The position numbers were made by a program, and so were the translations under genes. Below the pieces are notes generated by a model. It did no database searches, was not told where the DNA came from, and saw only the letters and a program-made list of their open reading frames with translations. From Fuerstiella marisgermanici (GTDB lineage: Bacteria; Planctomycetota; Planctomycetia; Planctomycetales; Planctomycetaceae), in the NCBI RefSeq assembly GCF_001983935.1, contig NZ_CP017641.1:1922001-1986000 (forward strand): a DNA stretch of 64,000 nucleotides, read 5' to 3'. Shown here piece by piece: positions 63,639 to 64,000 of the stretch. Numbering within the stretch: the stretch's first letter is position 1; every line of letters starts with the position of its first letter.

Positions 63639-64000
63639 TTATATGAGCCAACGGTTATAGGATGTGAAACAGTACATTCCCGCGGCAGCCTGAAGTTGTG
63701 CAGGTTGCAATTTCCAATCCGTCGGTCCCGGGATGAAAGCGTCCGATAGCTGCCATGGGGCAGGATCGCTGTCACGTAACAGGTGTATCGGGCTGACCGA
63801 ATCGGTCGGCCATAGGAATGTGCCCGCCGGTCGTCGGATCGCCCAACAGCGGGTGGATTGGTGCTGTCAGCACGCACCACAACCGTTGCGCGGCTAGTAC
63901 CGGTTGCACTCATTTTATTTCACGCCGAATTCTCTCTACACTTCCTAACCCTCGCTGACAGGGTGTTCCTGTCGCGGTTGATGTTTGAATTTTACACTCA
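63639..64000. other. Intergenic end of window
   Basis: 362 bp upstream of the hypothetical gene up to the window edge. No supported gene or element; the promoter of the 63150 gene should lie in its first part. Confidence 0.35.

Noticed and set aside
1-64000. tRNA, rRNA, tmRNA, RNase P RNA or SRP RNA genes
   Set aside because: No segment showed the expected conserved cores or cloverleaf when the gaps were scanned by eye; a covariance-model scan would be decisive.

Overview
The window looks like a piece of a Planctomycetota chromosome (order Planctomycetales or close to it; no finer placement is possible from this sequence alone). The basis is gene content: three secreted giants with an Arg-rich head followed by an LE-x-R-x-L-L type motif, two very large PVC-type c-type cytochrome/dehydrogenase proteins, a planctomycete-style sulfatase, a DUF1080 protein, secreted Gfo/Idh/MocA oxidoreductases and a Ser/Thr kinase that carries a transmembrane segment before what looks like a WD40 region. 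GC is moderately high, genes are loosely spaced, and TTG and GTG starts are common. I found no rRNA, tRNA, CRISPR array, IS element or phage gene.

Layout. 1-13 kb: a Ser/Thr kinase cut by the left edge; a DUF3365-type heme protein; a 1360-aa secreted protein with two tandem DNRLRE+Calx-beta units; an alkaline-phosphatase-superfamily enzyme; a smaller secreted protein with a Gly/Asp/Met-rich tail; rdgB coupled to a small TPR gene; and an Rrf2 regulator divergent from a second DUF3365 heme protein, with two palindromes between them. 13-23 kb: a sulfatase and a 2544-aa secreted protein with an HExxH peptidase-like head and ten Calx-beta domains in an ordered higher-order repeat. 23-29 kb: a methyltransferase, then a rightward run of a YwlE-like phosphatase, rpiB, a LipM-like octanoyltransferase, a Cys-rich unknown, an SRPBCC protein and a class II photolyase. 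28.8-37.8 kb (leftward): two hybrid histidine kinases, priA, a DUF58 protein and a secreted partner. 38-44 kb: a His-rich secreted protein, lpxI-lpxD (lipid A), and metX-metW (methionine). 44-52 kb: mostly planctomycete-specific secreted proteins, including a CX4CH protein, two lipoproteins, a DUF1080 protein, a PDZ protein and a membrane protein with a CFI-box-like C-terminus. 52.7-63 kb: a sugar-oxidation-like locus with SDR, CBM9-like, VOC, a cytoplasmic Gfo/Idh oxidoreductase, a secreted propeller-HEAT-cytochrome c protein, a secreted Gfo/Idh-like protein and a second, larger propeller-HEAT-cytochrome c protein with a sugar-binding-like head.

Most promising for novelty: (i) the Rrf2/DUF3365 divergon with palindromes on the promoter and an unusual putative Fe-S ligand set; (ii) the secreted oxidoreductase/cytochrome cluster at 54.7-63 kb; (iii) the A/B-type Calx-beta super-repeat under a peptidase-like head; (iv) a roughly 110-bp dispersed element that begins exactly at a stop codon in two places; (v) a hybrid kinase with a D-to-N receiver and a damaged G1 box. 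All functional statements rest on motif reading by eye; no database search was run.
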